This document shows, piece by piece, positions 45,040-55,990 of a stretch of DNA of 64,000 bases. Both the position numbers and the translations under genes were made by a program. The stretch is from the NCBI RefSeq assembly GCF_047948215.1, contig NC_134464.1:6582001-6646000 (forward strand), in the 5' to 3' direction. This DNA comes from Lycorma delicatula (Eukaryota > Arthropoda > Insecta > Hemiptera > Fulgoridae). The notes under the pieces were generated by a model. The model saw only the letters and a program-made list of their open reading frames with translations, was not told the DNA's origin and did not search any database. Numbering within the stretch: the first letter of the stretch is position 1; every line of letters starts with the position of its first letter.

Positions 45040-47690
45040 TTGCTCTCAAAAACGAATTAGAGGCATACCATCCCCCAAATCCTGTATAAACTTATACAAG
45101 AATCTACCCTTAGTCGTGGCGTGCCATTCCTGCTGCCATGCTTTCATCGCGAGGCTGTAAAGCCTCCTCTGCAGGAGGCAGATGGGCAACTGTTCAAAAT
45201 TTAGAATCGATGCATTGAGATCACTGTTGCGCTCCAGTACAGGCCCGGCTCGAAACTGTATCCCGAATATCTTGGCCCCTCTGCCTCTTCGCAATTACCA
45301 CATGGCCACCCGAACTTTCACCACTAAATCGATTGGTAGGGCTTTTCCCAATCTAGCCTCGTTGGAGGTAGTTTTAAAAACACCAGTGCATACAATTAAG
45401 TTTATGCGCTGGGCACTCCTTAAATTTGGAATAAGAGCTTGATTTCTTTCCATCCTATGCGCCCAAACAGGCGCTGTGTAAGAGGTCATACTTTCAAAGA
45501 CACCTCGGTACACCATGTACAAATGACGGCTCGACAGCCCGTAATTCTTTTGAGCAATCCTCCTAAGCTTGTACATCACAGAGACGGCGTCCACCGCTAG
45601 TACCTAATTTAGTTGTTGTAATTTAATTTACAGCAACTTCTCATGAAACAAAACACCTAGGTACTTACGAACTCGAACTCGGCTGATTATACAACCTTTA
45701 TACTTAATACGGGGGTTACAACAGTATGATAATTTTTCTTCATCCTTGAGAAGTATAAACTTCATGTTGGGCACAGAAATCTTGTGTGCCCTCAAGACAC
45801 AGAGGTTGCGCTGAAACTCACTCATGAAGTCCTGTCAAAACTTGAGTTTGGCTTCCTTGATGGCATGAACACACTCATTACGGGGGCGCCAGTAGATCCG
45901 CAGACTCTTAGCGCACACGTCATCAACATTAATCCCCGTTAGGGGACAACACTGGTATCTTCTGCTAGCGGATCTAGCTCTTGCGCTCAGCACGCTGTCA
46001 GAGGACCACCACTTTTTCCCAGGTTTCCGCCTTGTTTAACAGACACTCTTCGGAAGCAGCGGTTATGACGGCTCCAGGCACTCTACGATCAGCGGACTGG
46101 CCCGTAGTTCTGTCCATTGGCCGAGGCCGCCGTAGGACCCTATCGCAGCCAGTCTAGAGGACTCTGCCTAATTGTTCAGCCATCAATTCCACCTCCTCAA
46201 TGTGCGCCATTCCAACCCCAGTAAGGCAGCTGCCCACTCGAGCCGTAGCCTGTCCTGATCCAGACCCCTTAGGTTATAACATCCTGAATCTGGAGCTCTT
46301 GGACCGCCACTGTAAGCGATCTAATAGGTTGTAAGCCTATGATCATCCACACTGGCCTCGGGCTAGACAGTACACCTAAACAGATCGCCCGTCACTAAGG
46401 TGATGTCGATGTAACTTTCCCCAGTTCGGAAGAGAAAGTCGGCGGTTTTTCTGCCTCGTTAAGCAAGTAGAGGTTCCTGGCTTCAACGAACTGTGGAAGA
46501 CCAGCGCCTCTGGGGTCAATAAGTGATGAACCCCTGGCGGAAGACTTGGCGTTAGCGTCCAAAGCATCCAGCACTCTGATGCCCGGTAGACTGTCCAGAA
46601 TCCGCCCCAACTTCGCCAACAAGTTATCGATACTCCATCCAAACTATAAGTATCCCACCACTACAACATCAAGCGTACCCCTCGTGACTCGCACGACGGT
46701 GAGCTGTTCATCAGAAAACTAAGGCATCCAAAAGACACCCAAGGAGACCGTGCCGACCACGATTGCAGAGAGCGGCTATCCCCCATGAGAATGAATTACA
46801 TCAACCCCGTGGAAGCTGGCAACCTTATTCCTGACCGTGTATGGCTTCTGGACCAAGAGGACCTGGAGATCGTACTCCTCAAGGATCCTCATGGCTTCAT
46901 TGGTGGTCGCCCGGGAATGGTGCAGGTTTAACTGCCCCAGGCGCAAGCGTTCAATATGGTGATGACCATCCTCAAAAGCTTCCCTGAATTCAGGCGTCGC
47001 CATATGCCGTATTTTGCACGATCTTCGCCTGGACTCTGTCGTGCAACCTGCACTGTTTGCCCCCGACCCGGTGTCTGGTATCAAAGCCTTTCTCCAAGCC
47101 ACGAGGGGCGCACTTTGCAGGTGCGGTCTTACTAGGGCAATTAACTGCTCTGTGCCCTGCAAGGGCGCAATGACCACACATCTCCGACTGTGCTGTACAG
47201 CGAAGAGAGGTGTGACCAAAGCCTTGACATTTGAAGCACCAGGGTACTTCGGTATGGTCAACGACCTGCATGAGGTCCGCCCAAGGAACAGCCGATCACC
47301 GGCCACCAAGACTTGCTGAATCTTAGGCAAAGTTTCAACCATCCAGTGGCTCTTTGAGGCCTCTTTCCACCCCAACTACCGGACCATCCTGATTCCCTTG
47401 AGCAAGTCCTTGGCAGCCATATCTATCACTGGATTTTGATTGTGTATTGCCTTGAGGATTTCGGGCTCCTCTGCCCTTGTTGCCCTTGGCAAATCATATA
47501 TCAGTATTTGTGGCCACCGCTCACCCAGCAACTGAGCCTTCAGTCCGTTCTTGCTAAGAACGTTGGCCTCCAGCAGCAGTTTCGCCTGCTGCTCATTTAC
47601 CACCTGAATGAATCTATCACCTATCACAATACTAGGTGAGCATTCACAATTTCGTTCCCGAGCAAGGCCGTCCGTTCTCACTCAACCCGC
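45040..47690 (-). pseudogene. R1-like LINE relic lacking the RT core
   Basis: Minus strand, high to low: ORF1 (47681-47376: NEQQAKLLLEANVLSKNGL and LIYDLPRATRAEE; then two CCHC zinc knuckles at 47240-47120, CFKCQGFGHTSLRC and CGHCALAGHRAVNC), the endonuclease start (LRLGQLNLHHSRATT; LLVQKPYTV; to about 46795), decayed endonuclease, a linker with EAKLKF near 45850, and then directly the post-RT thumb and C-terminal part (LCVLRAHKISVPN, VRVRKYLGVLFHEKLL, YTAPVWAHRME). The roughly 300 residues containing all RT catalytic motifs are missing at about 45835-45845. Stops throughout. Confidence 0.8.
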
Positions 47691-48560
47691 ACGAGAAGTC
47701 CAAACCAAAGCTAAAAGCTCCTAGCTCCTAATGCAGACCACTTGTGAGGTAGGAGCGAATCATTTCCTGAACCTGTCAGAGGATCTAGAAAAATTCTTTG
47801 GCCTCACGAACCTATGAAATGGGGACATGATTTAACAAAAGAAACATCCTTACTTAGCCGACAGTGGCACTACTGCAACACACTACGCGGCTCCACAGCA
47901 AACTCCAACCTCCACAGCAGCACAAGTTGACTGACAACCACTGATCATTGTCAACCCTGACGAGCAAGAACATACGCACGCTGTACTTGTAGAAAGCAAA
48001 TTATTGCTACCGGTAGCAGTAAACACAAGTTTTACAGCACGGGGCCAGAGGCCAAGAAGCAACATGAGAGGTTTGTCATATTACCCTGAACAAGGTCTTT
48101 CTTGCAATACAGAACATGCCTCCTTTTTTTGTCTGTTTCAGGTGAACAAGCACAATGACAAGTGTCCACCTGATCCCATCAAACCCTTCCCAAACACATG
48201 TGTATCTGAAAGCTTCCTCCAAAAACTAGGGCCCCCACAAAAGGCAAATTCCTGTTTGACCGAAAGACTGTAGCACCAAAAGGACTTCACAGAACGGATT
48301 GAAGGGGAATATTGCCGGAAGTACAAAGCTCATACATGCTTTGTAAATACAGAATGCAAATACGAAATCTGTCCATAAATAAAATAAAACAAATAAAATT
48401 ATAACTGACACAAAACAGATGGTAACCCACCAGATTAAATAAAGACACAGCAGCAAGGGACATTTGTCCAGGTTCTGCAATTAAGAGGAGAAAACATACT
48501 CCTGCTATCCTTGATTCTGTTCCAGTTAAAATCTGTACAATTTATAATTTTGCATGGTGT
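47690..48560 (-). other. GC-richer flank, probable LINE 5' UTR and unassigned sequence
   Basis: About 47690-48070 keeps the elevated GC of the adjacent LINE and lies upstream of its ORF1, so it is probably the 5' UTR. The remainder to about 48.5 kb has short unrecognised frames on both strands. Confidence 0.35.
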
Positions 48561-48599
48561 GGTAATTTTACCTGTGTTAGATTGATTCTGTTGATCCTT

Positions 48600-50170
48600 T
48601 TTTTATAAATAGCTTTCGGTACATTCTGAATAATTGTCCAACAGTAATCAGTGAGCATGTTAGTATTCTACTTTCCTTTATAGCAGCTTTCCATCACCAA
48701 AATGTTTTGGTGAAAATGTTCACCATGTTTGTCACTTACATCTCCAAGGTTGTCCGGGAAAAAATCCAGATGCGAGTGAAGGAAATGTATTTTCAAAGAC
48801 ATATTAAATCCCGTAGCTTTGTATGAAGTAAGAAGTTGATTAACAATCTTGTGGTACTTGTCAGAATTTTATTTGCCAAGAAAACTTCTGCAAACGACTT
48901 TAAATGAAGCCCAAGTTGCACTTTCTACATTATTTAACATTGAGTTAAATACATCATTTTTGACAGACTCTCTTATTTGAGGACTAACAATTCTTTCTTT
49001 AATTTTTTCTTCACACATTTGGAAATTTCTGCCTGATGTACAAAAATCCAGGACCATCCTTCTTCATGAAATGTTTCATAAAAATGTATAAGATTTTTAT
49101 GAAATGTTTCATTAGTCCTAGCTTGATATGGAGAGGGAATAAAAATATTTTTTTGGGTCCAATTAAGGGCTCATGAATAATGTTTTTCCCATTTGGAGTT
49201 AAGTTGTCTCGTTTCTTCCACTCTTTGGTAACATAATGTTATTCCTAGCTCGGCTGTCTCATTCGCAAAGAAAACACATGCACTTAGTACAGCCTAACAA
49301 AATAGCTATAACTTTCAAATCACCACATATGTTCCAGCTATGTTTTTTATAATTTATTTTTTCAAGAACGTCTTTCATCACATCATATGTCTCTTTCAAA
49401 TTAATACCATAAGCAATCGGTATCGAAGGATATTTGTGTTACCGTTACCTAGTAGAACGACTTTTAAACTATACTTAGATAAATCTATCTATGAAAAGGT
49501 GCGTCCTCAGGTTTATGACATAAGTGTGACATAAGCTCATCAATATTTGTGCAATAAACCAAATTATTTTCATCAATAAAGTACTGTGAAAGTTCTTTTT
49601 GTCGGCTTTGAAAGCTCGAAATTTTTGTATTTTTTTATAAGTAAATTCCAACTTTGCAGTCTTGATCCTAACAGTTCAGCTTGTGTTTCTGATAAATTTA
49701 AATCCTTAACCAAGTCATTTATAATTCACCTTGTGATATAAGACACGGCTTATTGGAAGATAGTTCAAAATCATCATTGTTGCCTTCTTCAATAGTGCCT
49801 GATTCTTCATCACTGCTTTCAAAACATACATTCACAGGCGGCTCAGGAACTGGAATAATTTCACTATGAAGTACAGGCCTGATATACTTGTTAAACAATA
49901 ATAACAAATTGGTTACATGATCCTTTGATCCACACCAGACCATAGGTACACCAAATGGCAAAGCAAAGCCTTCCGTGTACCTTTCAGCCATCCTCTTAAA
50001 TGTACTGAAAAATTAGTGCATACTATACGAGGAGACCACATCTTATCCTGATCACCAATTTTACACTGAAAGTACAAACGATATACTTTTCTTTATTAAA
50101 GGTGTAATGTTTTTTTCTATTAGATTTTACGGTAAAGTCGCCACATACATAACAAAAGGCATTCATATCA
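48600..50170 (-). pseudogene. Relic of an unnamed multi-copy insect gene, likely transposon-borne
   Basis: Minus strand, in order: MNAFCYVCGDFTVKSNRK with a CxxC pair (50165), CKIGDQDKMWSPRIVCTN, PFGVPMVWCGSKDH (about 49960), IIPVPEPPVNVCFESSD, KEWKKRDNLTPNGKNI (about 49200), FPLHIKLGLMKHFIK (about 49110), DGPGFLY and QKFPNV. These blocks in this order belong to an uncharacterised family that I have met in many copies in insect and hydra genomes, always without a named function. The N-terminal Cys pairs suggest a zinc-binding start. At least five frameshifts or stops are present, so it is dead. A small inverted and direct duplication of atgaaatgtttcat lies within it (49068-49111). Confidence 0.5.
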
Positions 50171-51380
50171 TTTATACAATTTCAAGGCATTATGACACTG
50201 AACTGTTAACAATCTTAAGACAGCAGTAAGATTGAACAAAATTAATTCATTCCTAAATCCAGTGCTTAATACAAACAACACAGCTGTGTTTTCAGCTACA
50301 TGTTTTGACCGGCACAGACATAATTAATCTTGTCCATGAAGGCTCACTCTTCAGTATTAAATATGATGTTATAATATGTGACTATTATATGATTTGATTC
50401 TTTGTTTAGTATTGTTTATTTATAGCTTACAAATTATATTAACGAAGTTAAATAATAAAAAATGAGCTAACAAAATACAATATAGGAGCTTAAAATGCTA
50501 ACTGTATATTGAAAAATGAAAAAAATCCTTAAATTTTTTAAGGATTTTAATTATTCAAAAATGGTTGGTGAAGAAAGATTGTGAGTTCATATTCATTTTC
50601 CGCATCAAAAAACTGATTAAAATCATATATCACATGTTAGGAAAAAAAATTCTGTTTATCAATGCTATTTATATCCTCAGGATTATGAAGTGAGGGGAAT
50701 AATTCTTTTCAAAATACAATTGTTTGTAAAATAGGTTTACCACGAAAATATGAATTATACAAGATCTTTGTTTTTTTTATGCTTTAAGACAAAAAAGGTT
50801 TTTCTGAAAATTTGTTTTCTCTTATGCTATTCATTCTGTACAAATTTATCATCTTTTATATTTACTGTTGATTTGCTTACTCCTTGTTACTGTACCTCAT
50901 ATAATTTCCTGGCCTCTAATGTCTTATGACAACATGATGGAATTTACCCCATGTTTAACCTCTAATCTGGAAAATTGAGTGATTTATGATAAGGATTTTC
51001 TTCCTGTAGCCTCAGATATCCACCACTGAATACAAGAGAACAGCTACTGTTAGTTTTGATCCCTAATATCCACCAGATACATCATATATATTATTAAATT
51101 TCAATAAAACAAATTTGTCTCATTAATTTTGTTAGAAATTTTATTACAATTTTATACTGAAAATATTATTGTGATTATTAGTCTTTATTGCGTTTGAGTT
51201 CTGATTGCTTCTTTGATTTCTGCTCATTGTAAATGTCTTTGTGGCTTTGTATATCGATGGCTGCCACAGGCGCTTATGGCTTATTGGAATGTGCCACATT
51301 ATTTAACTCGATACTCCCCTTATTATTTACTGTAAGAATGGGAGTTTCAGTTAGGGGCTTGCAAGCTATTAGGTGGGTTT
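50171..51380 (+). other. Intron 6 sequence without recognised genes
   Basis: AT-rich. Contains a 12-bp hairpin (aaaatccttaaa at 50522-50533 with its complement at 50537-50548). Confidence 0.5.
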
Positions 51381-51399
51381 CCCACAATCAGTACGTAAA

Positions 51400-51560
51400 T
51401 ATCCATTGATTCCCACAATCAATTCATTTCGGGACATGGTGCTTTTAGGAATAATTTGGCTAGGTTAGGTTTGGCTGATTTGAGCTTATGCCTGGACTGT
51501 AGGGTTGACAACACTGTGGACCGTGCCCTTTATGTTTGTCTCAGCTGATGCGAATCAAGT
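51400..51560 (+). pseudogene. LINE C-terminal fragment
   Basis: Read with one frame, FISGHGAFRNNLARLGLAD, then LCLDCRVDNTVDRALYVC. This corresponds to the conserved tail of R1/Jockey-type LINE polyproteins (LTGHG-x-F, then C-x-x-C...D-x-V-x-H-x-L-x-x-C). The conserved His is Arg here. Only this tail is present, 180 bases before the last host exon. Confidence 0.55.
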
Positions 51561-51736
51561 TCGCGAAAGCACTTCTGTTTTTGTAATGAGATAAAGTAAG
51601 TCATCCTATTTCAATTGTTCTGTACTTAGGGTTGATCTATTAAATATAAATTTATATATAAATATAAATAATATTACAATTTTATATTTATTTTATAAAT
51701 AAATGTATAATATATTTATTTCTGTATTTTTTGTAG

Positions 51737-51851
51737 TTTTATGGAATACATGACAGGAGCATACGAAAAAATGCAATCCATAATTACTGAAACTTCATCG
51801 ATGGACTGGAATTCATTATGTACAGACAATTCATTTCAGCCATCTGCATGA
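51737..51851 (+). CDS. IKK-beta-like kinase last exon with NEMO-binding-like motif
   Basis: After TTTTTTGTAG the exon supplies T to complete an Asp codon (GA+T), then reads FMEYMTGAYEKMQSII, TETSS, MDWNSL and CTDNSFQPSA, ending at TGA (51849-51851). MDWNSL (residues 478-483 of the visible 493) stands where vertebrate IKK-beta has LDWSWL, the hexapeptide that binds NEMO/IKK-gamma, and it is also preceded by a helix and followed by a short acidic/polar tail. Asp and the first Trp are kept; the second Trp is replaced by Ser. The combined seven-exon coding length is 1482 bases, exactly divisible by three. Confidence 0.8.
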
Positions 51852-52159
51852 TAATATTTAAAATGCCACATTAATTTTATGGTATTTACGGTTCAAGTAA
51901 ATTGCTCATAATGCAGAAGTGTTATATAACAGATATAATAGTGATATAATGACTTTTAAAATTTAAAAAAAATGTTATTAATTTTAATTGTATATTAACC
52001 TAGTCCTTATCACAAACTAATAATGGTCTTCTACAATCTACAGTACCATAACTGTATTATTTTTACAAAATGGTTAGTTTACTGTTAGTTTAACATTTAA
52101 TTCATAGAATTTAATCTTTTGGTTATTGAAAATTTATTGTGATAAAACATTAAGTGCCA

Positions 52160-52165
52160 AATAAA
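52160..52165 (+). promoter_or_regulatory. Candidate polyadenylation signal of the IKK-like gene
   Basis: AATAAA about 310 bases after the stop codon; another occurs at about 52259. Which is used cannot be told from the sequence. Confidence 0.4.
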
Positions 52166-52169
52166 AAAT

Positions 52170-53030
52170 TATTAGAATGTAAGAATAAGTTTCATCTATC
52201 AATTATAAATACAAGTACCCAATTCTTTTAAATTTATTAGAGCAGTGCTATTACATCCAATAAATATCAAAAGTAAAAATAAAGCTAATATACATTTAAA
52301 CACACAGACTGGTTTATTATTTAACTGTTAAGTTAAATTTAAACTGTTAAGTTTATTATTTAACCATGTAACTGTTAAATTTTTATTAAAATTTTCAATT
52401 TAATTGGGGAGTTATACTAATAGGCTTGTTGGCAACTGTATAGAGCCACCAATTTCTCAATGGCGTCAACAGATTAATTATTTAAATCCTGACTTCTTAT
52501 TTGTCTCAACTTTTTTTCAGCTTTTTTTTCAGTAAGAAAGCTTTGCAGTACAAATTATAACTTTTCTATTCATCATATTTTTTCCATTATTCTTTTTTAA
52601 TTGAAATATGTGATGATGTTACCTTGTTGAAAATCACCACGGTTTACAGAATAAAACATTTAAAAAGAGAAGACCAGTATCTGTTTTAAAGAGCATTAAG
52701 AAAAAAAAGGTTAATTAATGGTACACACTCTGCATTAAAATAGCTAGCTATTTATTGTGAAATCGTCAACAAATTTTTCATCCAATTCTGGCTAGTATAA
52801 TAGATATCTGGTATGTATTAAAGATAAAAAATTGTTATGTTTCCTTGTGTACAAGTTAGCATCTACCTTTCTGAAACATAAAACTTATTTTTGTATAAGT
52901 TTTTTTCACTAGAGCTAGGTAGATCATCCAAATAAAATGTTCCATTTACTTTTTATACCGGTGTGGCAAAATGGAATATCGCATTTCACAGATTAATAAA
53001 AGAAAAACTGTAAAACATATAAAAAGTTTT
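52170..53030. other. Intergenic AT-rich sequence
   Basis: No gene, RNA or transposon recognised. A duplicated segment around taactgttaagtt (about 52320-52380) is the only structure. Confidence 0.5.
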
Positions 53031-53039
53031 AAAAACCTT

Positions 53040-53980
53040 CATCCAAATGGCGGCCATCATGGGCAACACACATTTGAAGCCGTTCATGGAAGTTTTGTAT
53101 CACTCTCCAGCATACGTTGAGGACATGTTGCATCGGTAACGTCTCTAATCATGTGTGTTAAGTTGTTCAAGGGTTTGAGGCTTATGTTTTTAGATCTCAC
53201 CTCTCAGACAGCCTCAAAAAAAATCTCAGGGCTTTAAATCAGGTGAGTGAGGTAGGTGGCCGCTCAATATTGTCCTGTAATGAATTCGGTCATCCTGGAA
53301 ACGTTTCTTGCAAAACGGCATGAGAGTGACAAGTAATTTGAGCTATGGTTCCATCCTATTGAAACCAGAAGTCCTGTGATTCATTTTTATTAAATCCTTT
53401 CAGTTGGGGCAGGAGAAAGTTTTCCAACACGTCACAGTACCAGTCGGAAAATAACAGTAACTAATGGTGATGCCACCTCCTAAAAAAGTAGGGCCTCACA
53501 ATGCTCAAAATTGACAAAGCACATCATATAGTCACTTTCTGGCTGTGGAAAGAGGTGGTTGGTAAAGCTGTTGAGGGTTTTACCTAGTACCGAAAATTTT
53601 GCTTTTTTACAGTGCCTTAAAAATGGAATTGAGCTTGACCTGAAAGGATTCCTTGACGAAAATGTTTCCAGTCTTTCCCGGTCTTGCTCGCTTAATTCCT
53701 GTCCAATTCAAATCGGTATGCAAAATTCGCAGATCGATTGGAAATCCCAACAGCTAAAGCATGTTTTTGAGCAGAACAGCTTAGAAACTAAGTAGATACT
53801 CTTACAGCAGTAATGTTTTTAGGCATTGTGATGGTCCTAGGATGGCCAGCCAGTCATCTTGGTAATGCAGAACCAGTTGCCCTTACATTTGCGATCAACT
53901 TCAGTATTGTTTTCTGATCTGTAATAGGATATGCTTGCCATTAAACAGAAGCATATACTAAATGTTCTTTTCATCATGGT
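53040..53980 (-). pseudogene. Tc3-like transposase relic
   Basis: On the minus strand the relic runs from PRTITMPKN (about 53840, linker after the helix-turn-helix part) through EQELSEQDRERLETF (about 53700-53650, the block before the first catalytic Asp), and ends with FHERLQMCVAHDGRHLDEGF (about 53095-53040), the typical C-terminus. The catalytic part in between is heavily broken. It is from the same superfamily as the deleted transposase at 13970-14463, but a different lineage. Confidence 0.65.
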
Positions 53981-54483
53981 GACAATTCTATGTTTTTAAG
54001 AAAGCTTCGACAGCTTATTAGCACCTTGTTCACCTGATCAAGGCATAGTGCCTACTAACAAACTTTATCCTCCATCCTAGTGAAAGGGACTTCTCCCACC
54101 TCTCTACATACTAGTGTTTATACATTTGGGCTTTTTCAACAAGAATTATAGCTAACGTAATTTGAATTATGTATGGCTCTTATACTAAGAGGTTAGGTCA
54201 ATCTCCATTGGCACCTGGTTAAATGTTTTGTATTTCAGTTGGTATTTATACATACCATACCATTCCTGGGATTTTGGTTATTCCTTCAAATACCCTTCTC
54301 TGTTAACTAATTCTGTAAACCTAATCTGTAAACTTCTTGGATTATAAATGTAGGAGCTCTATCAAGAAGGGCATGAATACAAAAACAGCTGCTAAAGTTT
54401 TTCTTTGGTTTACATTTAATTTATATTATATTCTGGTCAAGGACATAATCTGAAATAGAAAATTGATTTATTTTTATTAACCA

Positions 54484-55990
54484 TTATAAATCCAACGCTA
54501 TAATCATATATGAATACAACATCGATAAATAAAATACCTTACAGCCGTCTTTCTTGCATAGATCATTTTTAGAGATACTGTTTTTGCATAGAAGTGTGAA
54601 AGGGCGCCCTTTTTGCATTGAACAGACATCAGGCAGGATTTTTAAGAACAGAAAGGTCTCATAGTATTCTGAAAGCCTAAATAAAAACATCGAGCAAGAT
54701 TTTTGGGTTATTTCTGCCGGTCAGGTTTGAAAAAATTAATATAAGTTTTATACAAAAACATTTTATCTAAACATTCAATCTCATAATATTAATATTATCA
54801 GTTTAGGAAAAAAAAGAAATTCTGCTTCAGAATTTGGAATTCTGAAGCAGAATTCCATTCTGCTTCAGTACATTTGTTCAGTTGTTTTCCATACTCTTAT
54901 CGAAGTACAGCAACAATCATTGTGTCAGGTACTTCCTAATTTTCCAAAGCTCTCTAGAAAAGTAACTGCTTTTGGTGTAAAACAAAAGGGTTGATAGGCC
55001 CCTGTGTTGTAACAGGTTGTCACCATTACTGTCTCCCCGTTTTGTAATGTTTGAACGGTCTTTTACTTTGAAGGATTTCTTTATTAACTCTAAATACTGA
55101 TCACCTGTGTAAATATTCTCAATAGATTTCATTTGTTTTCGATAAACTGCAAAATTCACGCTAAGCTTGGGAACTGGAAGATTTTGTCGGTAGTCAAATT
55201 CAATTATTACTAACTTTTCAGACCCTCTTTCTTTGGCTTCAGTAAGAATTTTCTGTTTCAAAGTTTTATGAGCCAGTACTTTAAATTTATGGAGATCCAG
55301 CTTTCTTTTTAAATTTAAATCGTTTGGGTTATTTTTTGTTTCTATTTTTTATGCAAAGCAGAAATCACACACATCATTACACGGTTTTCTAAAAGTATAT
55401 AGAGTATTGTGAAGAAAGTATTTATGGGATGTTTCGTATTTCATTGTTACCTTCTGCTTTGTTTGTTCAAAGTAATAATCATGAAACATACTGAATGAAA
55501 TGTATTTTGACATTTAATGCAGATTTCTCAAAATACAACCTCCTGGATTTGTTACGACTAGTTTGACTCTGAATGTGGTTTTTCCTTGAAATGTGTATTA
55601 ACCAGTTCCCATATAGATTTTTCTGTTTTATTGGACTTGTACGTTTGCCTACATTTTCAGTAAAACTCAGTATTCTTTCTTTAGATTTATTTTATACAGA
55701 ACGAAGGCACTTCTCAGACATTTGAATAAAGCAAGTATTAATTTTCTGTACACTTTCTGTCTTCAACCGGGTAGTGAAAGATTGTATTCCCACAAAACAT
55801 TAATATCTTTATTTTTTATGCTTTTATGTGATCATAAAGTTATTAAGAAAAAGACTGCTTAGAATAATCACGTAAAGCATAAAAATGTTCAATTTGTTTG
55901 CCTGCACTTAATATTCTGGAAACATTGTTTGTTATAACAATTTTTCAACTTGCACTTCTTACCTGACTGCCTTCTCACTTTTCTTACTGT
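54484..55990 (-). pseudogene. Relic of a second unnamed transposon-associated family
   Basis: Minus strand, high to low: YETSHKYFLHNTLYTFRKP followed by CNDVCDFC (about 55430-55350, a Cys-pair block), NDLNLKRKLDLHKFKVLAH (about 55310), LVIIEFDYRQNLPVPKLS (55210-55157) and YRKQM, then after decayed sequence EYYETFLFLKILPD (about 54670-54630). The C-D-x-C block, then a K/L-rich helix, then a F/L-D-x-x-x-x-LP-x-P block is the layout of a widespread uncharacterised insect family that usually behaves as repeats. A 114-codon piece (55261-54917) remains open. A perfect 17/3/17 hairpin lies inside it at 54818-54854. Confidence 0.45.
54818..54854. repeat. Perfect hairpin, 17 bp arms with 3-nt loop
   Basis: aattctgcttcagaatt (54818-54834), loop tgg, then the exact reverse complement (54838-54854). 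A third copy of ttctgcttcag follows at about 54859. Confidence 0.9.
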
